NCBI GenBank assembly: GCA_002408385.1
Contig: DHSB01000101.1
Span: forward strand, 7,810-22,984
From: Myxococcales bacterium UBA5297
GTDB taxonomy: Bacteria; Myxococcota; Myxococcia; Myxococcales; UBA5297
DNA length: 15,175 nucleotides
Reading direction: 5' to 3'
The notes below the pieces were generated by a model, which had not been told where the DNA came from, did no database searches, and worked only from the letters and a program-made list of their open reading frames with translations. The position numbers and the translations under genes are program-made. This document shows, one piece after another, positions 1-6,464 of the stretch (position 1 is the first letter of the stretch; each line of letters begins with the position of its first letter).

Positions 1-344
1 GACCGGCAGGAGGCTTTCACGGCCGGGCACGCGGCAACACGAATGCCGCTCGAAGACGCCCGCCGACCGGCACGGGGCTTTCACCTGGGCACGCGGCAAC
101 ACGAATGCCGCTCGAGAACCCGCTCGAAGACGCCCGCCGACCGGCACGGGGCTTTCACCTGGGCGCGCGGCAACACGAATGCCGCTCGAGAACCCGCTCG
201 AAGACGCCCGCCGACCGGCACGGGGCTTTCACGGCTGGGCACGCGGCAACACGAATGCTGTCCGAGAAGACGCCCGCCGACCGGCAGGGGGCTTTCACTG
301 CTGGGCATGCGGCGACACGAATGCCGACCGAAGACGCGCGCTGG
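1..344. repeat. Degenerate tandem repeat array, about five units of 64-74 bp
   Basis: Units begin with GACCGGCA at 1, 65, 139, 213 and 279. Each carries the core GGCTTTCAC, then GCGGCAACACGAATGCCGC, then GAAGACGC. Units 2 and 3 are 74 bp because a 12-bp CTCGAGAACCCG segment is added; units 1 and 4 are 64 and 66 bp. Lengths that are not multiples of three shift the reading frame from unit to unit, so the array is not protein coding even though open frames run through it. GCGGCA and TGCCGC form a 6-bp stem with a 7-nt loop (for example 31-36 with 44-49). In unit 4 the right arm has become TGCTGT and still pairs through two G-U wobbles; unit 5 pairs only partly. The left end is cut by the window edge, so copy number is a minimum. 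Confidence 0.9.
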
Positions 345-420
345 TGTAGGGGGGACGGGCTCCTTGGCGCTTGGGCTCGACAAGCGCGCAGGGCTGCGGC
401 GCGGAACTATCCTTAGAGAC

Positions 421-996
421 ATGGTCGCCCCCTACCGCAAGCGAGGCGCCGGAATTGCCGACCTCGACTCGGTCCCCGAGAACATGGTCGGCGAGCTTCT
501 CGGCGGCGAGCTCATCGTCAGCCCTCGTCCCGCCTTCCCACACTCGGTCGCGACCTCGACGCTCGGGTTCGCCATCGGGGCTCCGTTTCAGGCAGGCCGT
601 GGGGGCCCCGGCGGATGGTGGATCGTCTTCGGGCCCGAGCTTCATCTCGGTCCCGACGTGGTCGTGCCCGACCTCGCCGGATGGCGCCGAGAGCGCATGC
701 CCACGCGGCCGGAGTCCACTGGGGTGACCCTCGCGCCCGATTGGATCTGCGAGGTGCTCTCGCCCTCGACCGCATCGATTGACCGGGGCAAGAAGAGGGC
801 GATCTACCTGCGCGAAAAGGTCCGCCACCTTTGGCTCGTCGACCCACTCGCGCCCACCCTCGAAGTATTCGAGCGCGGCGACGGCAACTGGATCTTGCTC
901 TGCACCCACGCTGACGAGGCCCGCGTGCGCACACCGCCATTCGAGGCGGTCGAGCTCGACCTGCTCGAGCTGTGGGGCGAAACGCGGAGCGGATAG
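421..996 (+). CDS. Uma2 family endonuclease (PD-(D/E)XK fold)
   Basis: This is a 191-aa protein of the Uma2 (DUF820) family, small predicted restriction-type nucleases common in cyanobacteria and myxobacteria whose biological role is mostly unknown. Visible family marks are VPD at 82-84, the C-EVLSPST segment at 110-117 with Glu111, DRGKK at 121-125 and the strand HLWLVDP at 137-142; Asp84, Glu111 and a Lys at 124/125 would be the catalytic set. ATG 421 is chosen because the open frame continues upstream only through the non-coding tandem repeats, and from here the length and N-terminus fit the family. The ribosome site is weak. It stands alone: 295 bp separate it from the next gene, and no antitoxin-like partner is next to it. 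Family assignment is firm; substrate and role are unknown. Confidence 0.85.
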   Translation: MVAPYRKRGAGIADLDSVPENMVGELLGGELIVSPRPAFPHSVATSTLGFAIGAPFQAGRGGPGGWWIVFGPELHLGPDVVVPDLAGWRRERMPTRPESTGVTLAPDWICEVLSPSTASIDRGKKRAIYLREKVRHLWLVDPLAPTLEVFERGDGNWILLCTHADEARVRTPPFEAVELDLLELWGETRSG

Positions 997-1083
997 CGCC
1001 CTTGAAGCAGAACGCCGCCGCAGTCGAGTCGACGCTGCTCCTGTAGAGCGGGCCCCTTGATGGTCACATCTGCCCGCTGCCGA

Positions 1084-1099
1084 CTCTCGACTCTCGACC
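1084..1099 (-). repeat. 16-bp GGTCGAGAGTCGAGAG motif, left copy (inverted)
   Basis: The + strand reads CTCTCGACTCTCGACC. Its exact reverse complement occurs at 12902-12917, at the end of hsdR. Both copies consist of about two turns of a GTCGAGA heptamer, so low complexity can explain part of the match. The two copies face each other across 11.8 kb. Confidence 0.7.
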
Positions 1100-1280
1100 G
1101 TCTCCAGAAGACTAGAAATTTTCGCCCCAGGGGTTGCTCGTACCTCGGGTTCTTGGATAGCCTGCCTCTCGTCTCGCGAGCGGCATCCGGGGTGAGTCGC
1201 TTTGAGGGCTCGCGAGGCGCCATCCTTCAACGACAGGTGTGCGTCTTCGACATGGGGTTGGGGCGCGCCTGTCCGTTTTC

Positions 1281-1286
1281 CGGAGG
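1281..1286 (+). promoter_or_regulatory. Ribosome binding site deciding the GTG start at 1292
   Basis: CGGAGG lies 5 nt before GTG 1292. It is the best Shine-Dalgarno match in the region and supports the GTG over ATG 1319 or the upstream ATG 1202, neither of which has a comparable site. Confidence 0.7.
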
Positions 1287-1291
1287 TATCC

Positions 1292-2104
1292 GTGCCCACC
1301 GAAGCCGATGAATCGACGATGAGCCCCGAGGAGCTTCAGACCGGCCAGGCCGCGTTCGAGAAGCTGCTCCCCAACTACCGCGCCATTCTCGACGATCGCA
1401 TCTGCTGGCCGCGCATCAACGTGCGCCGCGCCGCGGTCGCCGCGGTGGGGGTCAGCAGGAAGGTCAACGAGCCGGCGATGCGCTCGGTCTTCGCCGAGCT
1501 GCCGGCGCGCCGGTTCGACATCACCCTGCTCGATCTTCTCGAGCCCTCCGCGCACGCCGCCTCGTTCGCCTACCAGGAGATGAGCATGGCCCAGGCCATC
1601 GCCAGCAACGTCAAGCTGTCGGCCACGCTCGCCGGCGACGCCGCGACGGTGCGCGAGCGCATGCTCAAGCTCGTCGATTTCCACCTCGGCGACAACAAGG
1701 AGATCCGCCTCGCCATCGCCCACATCCGCGCTGGCTCCGGCTACCTCGACACCGCCGCCGACCTGTCGCACCTCGCCAAGCTCTACCGCGAGAACCTCGA
1801 CGTGCTCTCGCGCGACCCGACCCACTACGTCGCCTCCGATCCCGAGTCGGCCGACCGCATGGCCCTGGAGATCGACCGGGAGCTCGGCGACGGCGCGACC
1901 CCGAAGCAGAACCAGCAGCGCGAGATCGTCGCCCGCGCCTGGACCCTGCTCAACGACACCTACGAGCAGATCGCCCGGCCCGGCCGCTGGCTGTTCCACG
2001 ACAAGGGCGGCGACGAGCTGTTCGTGTCGCTCATCTCCGCGGCCCGCCGGCCCCGCGCGCGCGCCAAGGCGAAGGTGCAGGAAGAGGCGACCACGACGAT
2101 CTGA
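1292..2104 (+). CDS. Unrecognised 270-aa protein, mostly helical
   Basis: I do not recognise this family. The codons look like those of a real gene: third positions are nearly all G or C and the frame is clean to TGA 2102-2104. The GTG start follows CGGAGG at 5 nt; ATG 1319 is the alternative and would shorten it by nine residues. The sequence is soluble and predicted mostly alpha-helical, with no signal peptide, membrane segment or cysteine cluster. A central stretch (KLSATLAGDAATVRERMLKL) and the C-terminal half (AREIVARAW-like helices) suggest a helical bundle. The tail is basic and low-complexity (ARRPRARAKAKVQEEA), which could bind nucleic acid or be disordered. It is a monocistronic unit closed by the hairpin at 2130-2159. 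No function is proposed. Confidence 0.75.
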   Translation: MPTEADESTMSPEELQTGQAAFEKLLPNYRAILDDRICWPRINVRRAAVAAVGVSRKVNEPAMRSVFAELPARRFDITLLDLLEPSAHAASFAYQEMSMAQAIASNVKLSATLAGDAATVRERMLKLVDFHLGDNKEIRLAIAHIRAGSGYLDTAADLSHLAKLYRENLDVLSRDPTHYVASDPESADRMALEIDRELGDGATPKQNQQREIVARAWTLLNDTYEQIARPGRWLFHDKGGDELFVSLISAARRPRARAKAKVQEEATTTI

Positions 2105-2129
2105 TCGCTCCACAATGCCAAGCTTCGAA

Positions 2130-2159
2130 GCCGCCCGGCTCCGCGAGGGGTCGGGCGGC
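2130..2159 (+). terminator. Strong GC hairpin with GCGA tetraloop, probable terminator
   Basis: Bases 2130-2142 pair with 2147-2159: 13 pairs, two of them G-U, closing a GCGA (GNRA) loop. It begins 26 nt after the stop of the upstream gene, which suits transcription termination or 3' end protection. There is no following T-run, so this is not a textbook intrinsic terminator. Confidence 0.6.
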
Positions 2160-2271
2160 GCCGTTGCGGGCGCCAGGCGATCGACTCGGGCGTGACCGGT
2201 TCATGGCCAGCCGGCAGATCGGCACCTCGGGTTGCGCGGACTCCGCTGGCCGGGAACCGGGGGTTTCTGCA

Positions 2272-2496
2272 GGACTAATTTAGTTCCGGATGAAGGGGGC
2301 CTGGCGCCATCGGGAACTAATTTAGTTCGGGACGAAGGGGGTCTGGCTCGATCGAGAACTAAGCTAGTTCCAATCGCCGAGGCGACGGTCCAGTTTCAAC
2401 AAGCTCAAGTTCTTCTTTGGGGGCCGGGGCCTCGTTCGAGAACTAGTTTTAGTTCCAGCGGAAGGGTGACCACCTCGTTTGGAACTAAATTAGTTG
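2272..2496. repeat. Phased array of AT-rich palindromes, exact 42-bp period
   Basis: The sites start at 2272, 2314, 2356, 2440 and 2482, all on one 42-bp register. A decayed sixth copy (AAGCTCAAGTTC near 2398-2412) sits at the expected position between the third and the next. The best copy, GAACTAATTTAGTTC at 2314-2328, has 7-bp arms around one base. Variants are GGACTAATTTAGTTC, GAACTAAGCTAGTTC, GAACTAGTTTTAGTTC and GAACTAAATTAGTTG. The first two 27-bp spacers match at 21 of 27 bases, so the array grew by tandem duplication. Its sites are strikingly AT-rich against the GC-rich surroundings. A 42-bp period is four helical turns, which would place bound dimers on one DNA face. It may be an operator or iteron-like array, or a dispersed repeat. 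Confidence 0.85.
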
Positions 2497-2668
2497 CCCG
2501 AGCCTCGGTTCGGTGGCGCTTGGGGGCCGTCGGGAGCCCGCCGACCGCGCATCCGGAGCGTAGAGGCGCCCCGCGGGAGCCCCGCAGTCGAAGTCCTTGC
2601 GAATTCGCCGCCCAACCCTGACCAGGAGGAAGACCTCCGGCCCCGGGCTCGGAATGGGCTTTACCCGG

Positions 2669-2699
2669 GCGCACCGCTGTACCTCCATTCCGGCCCTCG
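2669..2699 (+). repeat. 31-bp imperfect direct repeat, left copy flanking the RM island
   Basis: GCGCACCGCTGT (2669-2680), 9 bp, then CCGGCCCTCG (2690-2699). The copy at 12987-13017 has the same two blocks with the same 9-bp gap; about 25 of 31 bases agree. The pair brackets the whole hsdM-hsdR operon, so it could mark insertion ends. Confidence 0.6.
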
Positions 2700-2761
2700 T
2701 CGGCACTCATCGACTAGACGCACCTGACAAGGCTGCTGCGCTCCGTGTCGTCGGGCGCTGA

Positions 2762-3013
2762 GCCGATGCCGAGCGGCCCCTGCGTGCGGCTGCCTATCGC
2801 GGCACGTGGGCCGAGCAGCGGTCGGCGTTCTCGCACTGGTCGCAGCGGCACGACGGCGCCAAGAAGCGTTGGGAGTCGGACATCCCTGAGGTACCCTGCC
2901 GCCGCTTGGCGACCTGCCCCCCCGTGCCCAGTTGGAGCCCGGTGCAAAGAGGGACGCGGGGATGCCAAGGCGTCCATTCACCTTCGCACGCACTCGCTCG
3001 ACGGACGGCGGAA
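2762..3013 (+). pseudogene. Possible gene remnant in frame with hsdM
   Basis: After TGA 2759-2761 the frame stays open into hsdM. From about 2780 to 2890 it reads like protein (for example YRGTWAEQRSAFSHW, then HDGAKKRWESDIPEV), with a good mix of aromatic and charged residues. It has no plausible start codon with a ribosome site. It is not part of the usual HsdM N-terminus, which begins cleanly at 3014. It may be the 3' tail of a gene broken when the island formed, or chance in GC-rich DNA. I do not recognise it. Confidence 0.25.
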
Positions 3014-5005
3014 ATGGCTTCTGATCACAACTCCTTCGCAAACCTCATCTGGCAGACCGCCGACCTGCTGCGCGGGCCCTACCGCCCGCCACAGTACGAG
3101 CGCGTCATGCTGCCGATGACGGTGCTTCGACGCTTCGACTGCGTGCTCGCGCCGACGAAGGCCAAGGTCATCGCGGCGCACGAGAAGGCCAAGGGCGGCA
3201 AGCTCGCGGGCGATGCCCTCGACACCAAGCTGAACAAGGTTGCGGGCCAACGCTTCCACAACCACTCGCCGCTCGACTTCGCGAAGCTCAAGGGCGATCC
3301 GGACAACATCAACAAGCACCTGATCAGGTACATCAAGGACTTCTCGGCGAACGTCCAGCGCATCTTCGAGTACTTCGAGTTCGAAGCCGAGATTCAGAAG
3401 ATGCACGAGGCAAACATCCTCTACCTCGTGGTCTCGAAGTTCGCCGACGTCGACCTCCACCCGTCGAACGTGCCCAACCAGCAGATGGGGCTCATCTTCG
3501 AGAACCTCATCCGCCGCTTCAACGAGCTCGCCAACGAGACGGCCGGCGATCACTTCACGCCGCGCGAAGTGATCCGCCTGATGGTCAACCTGCTCTTCAT
3601 TCACGACGACAAGCTGCTCGCCACGGCGGGCACGGTGCGCAAGCTGCTCGACCCTGCCTGTGGCACCGGCGGCATGCTCGCCGAGGCCCAGCGCTACCTG
3701 CGCGAGCACAACACCGAGGCGATGCTCTACGCCTGCGGCCAGGACTACAACAATCGCGCCTTCGCCACCGCGGCCTCCGACATGCTGATGAAGGAGGTGA
3801 GCCACAACGGCGGCGGCGACAACGTCCGCTTCGGCGACATCTTCACCGAGGACCAGTTCCCGTCCGAGACCTTCGACTACTTCCTGAGCAACCCGCCCTT
3901 CGGCGTCGACTGGAAGAAGCAGCAGAAGGAGATCCAGAGGGAGCACGAGAAGCGCGGCTTCGACGGCCGCTTCGGCGCCGGCCTGCCGCGGGTGAACGAC
4001 GGCGCGCTGCTGTTCCTGCAGCACATGTGGAGCAAGCGCGAAGACGTGAAGCCGAAGGAGCACAAGGAGGGCTCGCGGCTCGCGATCGTCTTCTCCGGCT
4101 CGCCGATGTTCACGGGTGGCGCGGGCTCGGGCGAGAGCGAGATCCGCAGGTGGCTGCTCGAGAACGACTGGCTCGAGGCCATCGTCGCGCTGCCGGAGTC
4201 GATGTTCTACAACACAGGCATCGGCACCTACGTCTGGGTCGTGACCAACCGCAAGGAGAAGCGGCGCTGGGGCAAGGTACAGCTCCTCGACGCGCGCGAT
4301 GTGTGGACCGCGGGCGGCAGCGAGGAGAGCAAGCGCAGCCTCGGCGACAAGCGGCGTCACATGACCGCCGCGCAGATAGACGAGCTCGTGCGGCTCTACG
4401 GCAGGTTCAAGGAGGGCCCGCGCTCGAAGCTCTTCGACAACGCCGACTTCGGCTACACGCGGGTCACCATCGAGCGCCCGCTGCGCCTGCGCTACCAGAT
4501 GACCGCCGACGACAAGGCGCGCTTCCTCGACGCCTGTCCGCAGCTCCTCAACGACGTCCAGGCCATCGACAAGGCGCTCGGCCGCGAGCCGCGCCTCGAC
4601 TGGCCGGCGACCTGGGACCAGATCGAGGCGCTCCTGAAGAAGCGCGGGAGCCGCTGGAAGGCGACCGAGCAGAAGCTGTTTCGCTCGGTGTTCACGCAGC
4701 GCGATCCGAAGGCCGAGCCCGTGCCGACGGGTGGTCGTGGCTCGGGCTACGAGCCGGATGCCGACCTGCGCGACTTTGAGAACGTCCCGCTCAAGGAGGA
4801 CGTCGAGGCCTACTTCGAGCGAGAAGTGAAGCCGCACGTGCCGGATGCGTGGATGGATCGGAGCAAGGACAAGGTCGGGTACGAGGTCAACTTCAACCGG
4901 CACTTCTATGTGTTTACGCCGCCGCGGTCGCTGTCGGAGATCGATGCAGAGCTGAAGGCCGCTGAAGACGAGATCGTTAGGCTGCTGCGCGAGGTGACGA
5001 CGTGA
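3014..5005 (+). CDS. hsdM: Type I restriction-modification system, methyltransferase subunit HsdM
   Basis: This 663-aa N6-adenine DNA methyltransferase modifies the sequence chosen by HsdS, protects host DNA and forms the core of the type I complex. An HsdM N-terminal helical domain covers roughly residues 1-150. The catalytic domain follows, with the SAM-binding motif DPACGTGG at 213-220 and the catalytic NPPFG at 293-297; downstream LPESMFYNTGIGTYVWVVTN is typical of the family. ATG 3014 is chosen because MASDHNSFANLIWQTADLLRG-type starts are standard for HsdM. The frame extends upstream to 2906, but that part has no family resemblance. The C-terminal 200 residues form a long charged tail, somewhat longer than short E. 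coli HsdM proteins but common in this subfamily. The stop overlaps the hsdS start by 4 nt (GTGA), pointing to coupled translation. Confidence 0.96.
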   Translation: MASDHNSFANLIWQTADLLRGPYRPPQYERVMLPMTVLRRFDCVLAPTKAKVIAAHEKAKGGKLAGDALDTKLNKVAGQRFHNHSPLDFAKLKGDPDNINKHLIRYIKDFSANVQRIFEYFEFEAEIQKMHEANILYLVVSKFADVDLHPSNVPNQQMGLIFENLIRRFNELANETAGDHFTPREVIRLMVNLLFIHDDKLLATAGTVRKLLDPACGTGGMLAEAQRYLREHNTEAMLYACGQDYNNRAFATAASDMLMKEVSHNGGGDNVRFGDIFTEDQFPSETFDYFLSNPPFGVDWKKQQKEIQREHEKRGFDGRFGAGLPRVNDGALLFLQHMWSKREDVKPKEHKEGSRLAIVFSGSPMFTGGAGSGESEIRRWLLENDWLEAIVALPESMFYNTGIGTYVWVVTNRKEKRRWGKVQLLDARDVWTAGGSEESKRSLGDKRRHMTAAQIDELVRLYGRFKEGPRSKLFDNADFGYTRVTIERPLRLRYQMTADDKARFLDACPQLLNDVQAIDKALGREPRLDWPATWDQIEALLKKRGSRWKATEQKLFRSVFTQRDPKAEPVPTGGRGSGYEPDADLRDFENVPLKEDVEAYFEREVKPHVPDAWMDRSKDKVGYEVNFNRHFYVFTPPRSLSEIDAELKAAEDEIVRLLREVTT

Positions 5006-6294
5006 GGCACGGGCACCCTGCTGCGCCGTGGCTCGGCGAGGTACCAGCGCATTGGCGCGTCATGAAAGTTGGATTGGCTGGATCCATCCTGATGGGACGC
5101 CAACGTGCGCCGCAGTACGAGAAGGGCGACCACATGACGCCCTACTTGCGCGTAGCCAACGTGCTTGACGGCTTCATCGACTACTTGGACATCCTCAAGA
5201 TGAACTTCGAGCCGGAGGAGCAGTCGCGGTTTGCGGTGTCGCCGGGCGACATCTTGGTAAACGAAGGCCAGAGCCGAGAGCTGGTCGGGCGATCCGCGGT
5301 CTATCGCGGCGAGCCCCATCAATTCTGCTTTCAGAACACCCTGATTCGCTTCCGCGTTGGGGAAGGCCTCGACCCAGAGTTCGCGCAAGCGCAGTTCGCT
5401 AGCTGGCTGAATTCCGGCGTGTTTCAACTGTTTTGCCGACAATCGACGAACATCGCGCACCTGGGAGCCGATAGACTCGCCGAGATTCGCATGGCTGTCC
5501 CACCGATCGAGGAGCAGCGCGCAATCGTTGCGCACCTCGCCCGCGAGACGGCGCGGCTTGATGCCCTCGTCGCCGCCAAGCAGCGCGTCCTCGACCTGCT
5601 CGCCGAGAAGCTCAAGGCAATCATCGCCACCGCCGTCACGCGCGGGCTCGACCCGAAGGTGAAGCTGCGCGACTCCGGCGTGCCGTGGCTTGGGGAGATT
5701 CCGGCGCACTGGGAGACCGAGCGCGCACGCTGGCTCTTCCGAGAGCGCGACGTCCGGTCGGAGACCGGCGACGAGGAACTGCTCACGGTCTCGCACCTCA
5801 CCGGCGTCACGCCTCGGTCCGAGAAGGACGTCAACATGTTCGAGGCCGATACGAACGAGGGCTACAAGCTCTGCGAGCGGGGCGACCTCGTCATCAACAC
5901 GCTGTGGGCGTGGATGGGCGCGATGGGGATCGCTCCGGTGAAGGGCATCGTCAGCCCCGCCTACAACGTCTACGAGCCCGGGCCACGCCTCGCGCCCGCC
6001 TACATCGATGCGCTCGTCCGCCTTCCGGTCTTCGCCCAAGAGGTAACCCGCTACTCGAAGGGTGTCTGGTCCTCGCGCCTTCGTCTCTATCCCGAGGGTT
6101 TCTTCGAGGTGCACCTGCCCGTTCCGCCTCAGCAGGAGCAGCGCGCCATCGTCGAGCACATCGCCCGCGAGACCGCGAAGCTCGACGCCGTCCGCGCCGC
6201 GACCGAACGCACCATCGCGCTCTTGAAAGAGCGCCGCTCCGCGTTGATTGCTGCTGCCGTCACCGGCCAGCTCGACTTGGAGGCGGCGACATGA
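5002..6294 (+). CDS. hsdS: Type I restriction-modification system, specificity subunit HsdS
   Basis: This 430-aa subunit carries two target recognition domains that each read half of a bipartite DNA site. The two halves repeat each other: PWLGEVPAHW near residues 9-18 returns as PWLGEIPAHW near 228-237, and the helical spacer EEQRAIVAHLARETARLD (170-187) returns as QEQRAIVEHIARETAKLD (about 378-395). This is the classic duplicated architecture, with variable recognition regions between. GTG 5002 is chosen because it overlaps the hsdM stop (GTGA) and gives the normal family N-terminus just before the PWLGEVPAHW motif. The stop overlaps the next ATG by 4 nt. The recognised DNA sequence cannot be predicted from the protein here. 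Confidence 0.95.
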   Translation: MRHGHPAAPWLGEVPAHWRVMKVGLAGSILMGRQRAPQYEKGDHMTPYLRVANVLDGFIDYLDILKMNFEPEEQSRFAVSPGDILVNEGQSRELVGRSAVYRGEPHQFCFQNTLIRFRVGEGLDPEFAQAQFASWLNSGVFQLFCRQSTNIAHLGADRLAEIRMAVPPIEEQRAIVAHLARETARLDALVAAKQRVLDLLAEKLKAIIATAVTRGLDPKVKLRDSGVPWLGEIPAHWETERARWLFRERDVRSETGDEELLTVSHLTGVTPRSEKDVNMFEADTNEGYKLCERGDLVINTLWAWMGAMGIAPVKGIVSPAYNVYEPGPRLAPAYIDALVRLPVFAQEVTRYSKGVWSSRLRLYPEGFFEVHLPVPPQQEQRAIVEHIARETAKLDAVRAATERTIALLKERRSALIAAAVTGQLDLEAAT

Positions 6295-6464
6295 ATGCCA
6301 CCCGCCTCGAGCTCGCATACGCGCGCTGGCGAATTGGTCGGGTATCTCCACGCCTTTTGACTCGCCAGCCGTGTGTTGGCTCAATAGCGCCTCGCACGAA
6401 GCGCCGCATTAGCACGCCTCACACCACTCGCTGCTCAAATCGAGGAATGGGGAGCGCCACATGA
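6291..6464 (+). pseudogene. 57-aa ORF between hsdS and the ATPase, probably a truncated gene start
   Basis: The ORF overlaps hsdS by ATGA at its start and the ATPase by ATGA at its end, matching the other tight junctions of the operon. The first 13 codons look native, with 11 of 13 ending in G or C (MNATRLELAYARW). From codon 14 (about 6330) this drops to about 23 of 44, and the residues become Arg/Ser/Thr-rich without order. Reading the other two frames over 6325-6410 gives short protein-like pieces, each soon stopped. My reading is the 5' stub of a lost gene joined to non-coding filler. A genuine small translational-coupling peptide is the alternative. It matches no family I know. Confidence 0.4.
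6449..6454 (+). promoter_or_regulatory. Ribosome binding site of the AAA ATPase
   Basis: GGGGAG sits 6 nt before ATG 6461, a strong site. The ATPase could therefore be translated on its own even if the small ORF overlapping it is not translated. Confidence 0.65.

Larger units (their letters stand above)
997..1291. other. Intergenic region between uma2 and the unknown gene
   Basis: About 295 bp with no credible gene. It holds the CTCTCGA-type repeat at 1084-1099, annotated separately, and a slightly AT-richer patch near 1110-1125. I see no convincing -35/-10 pair and no rho-independent terminator after uma2. Confidence 0.6.
2160..3013. other. Long gene-poor region upstream of the RM operon
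   Basis: Roughly 850 bp without a convincing intact gene. It contains the 42-bp palindrome array (2272-2496), a small GGAGG-AAGA-CCTCC hairpin (2625-2638), a longer hairpin whose CGGAATGG/CCATTCCG arms lie at 2650-2657 and 2685-2692, the left 31-bp direct repeat (2669-2699) and a coding-like open stretch (2762-3013). The hsdM promoter must lie here or in the array, but I cannot point to a clear -35/-10 pair. Confidence 0.6.

Noticed and set aside
43..420. Extension of the Uma2 reading frame upstream to 43
   Set aside because: This part is the tandem repeat array, whose unit lengths are not multiples of three; the Uma2 family N-terminus starts near 421.
2272..2496. CRISPR array
   Set aside because: The repeat core is only about 15 bp, the first spacers resemble each other, copies decay, and no cas gene is present.
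2232..2621. Open frame with 14-aa repeats (TNLVPDEGGLA type)
   Set aside because: The period comes from the 42-bp palindromic DNA repeat, which reads similarly on both strands. Spacers diverge without codon-like constraint, and there is no ribosome site or recognisable family.
2906..3013. Upstream start for hsdM
   Set aside because: The extra residues (Cys/Pro/Arg-rich) do not resemble HsdM; ATG 3014 gives the standard N-terminus.
2978..4903. 641-aa open frame on the minus strand opposite hsdM
   Set aside because: It is a Val/Leu/Arg-rich shadow caused by GC-biased third positions of hsdM; hsdM motifs are unmistakable on the + strand.
6330..6460. Integron-type attC site in the hsdS-ATPase gap
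   Set aside because: No GTTRRRY and RYYYAAC core pair and no proper long stem could be found.
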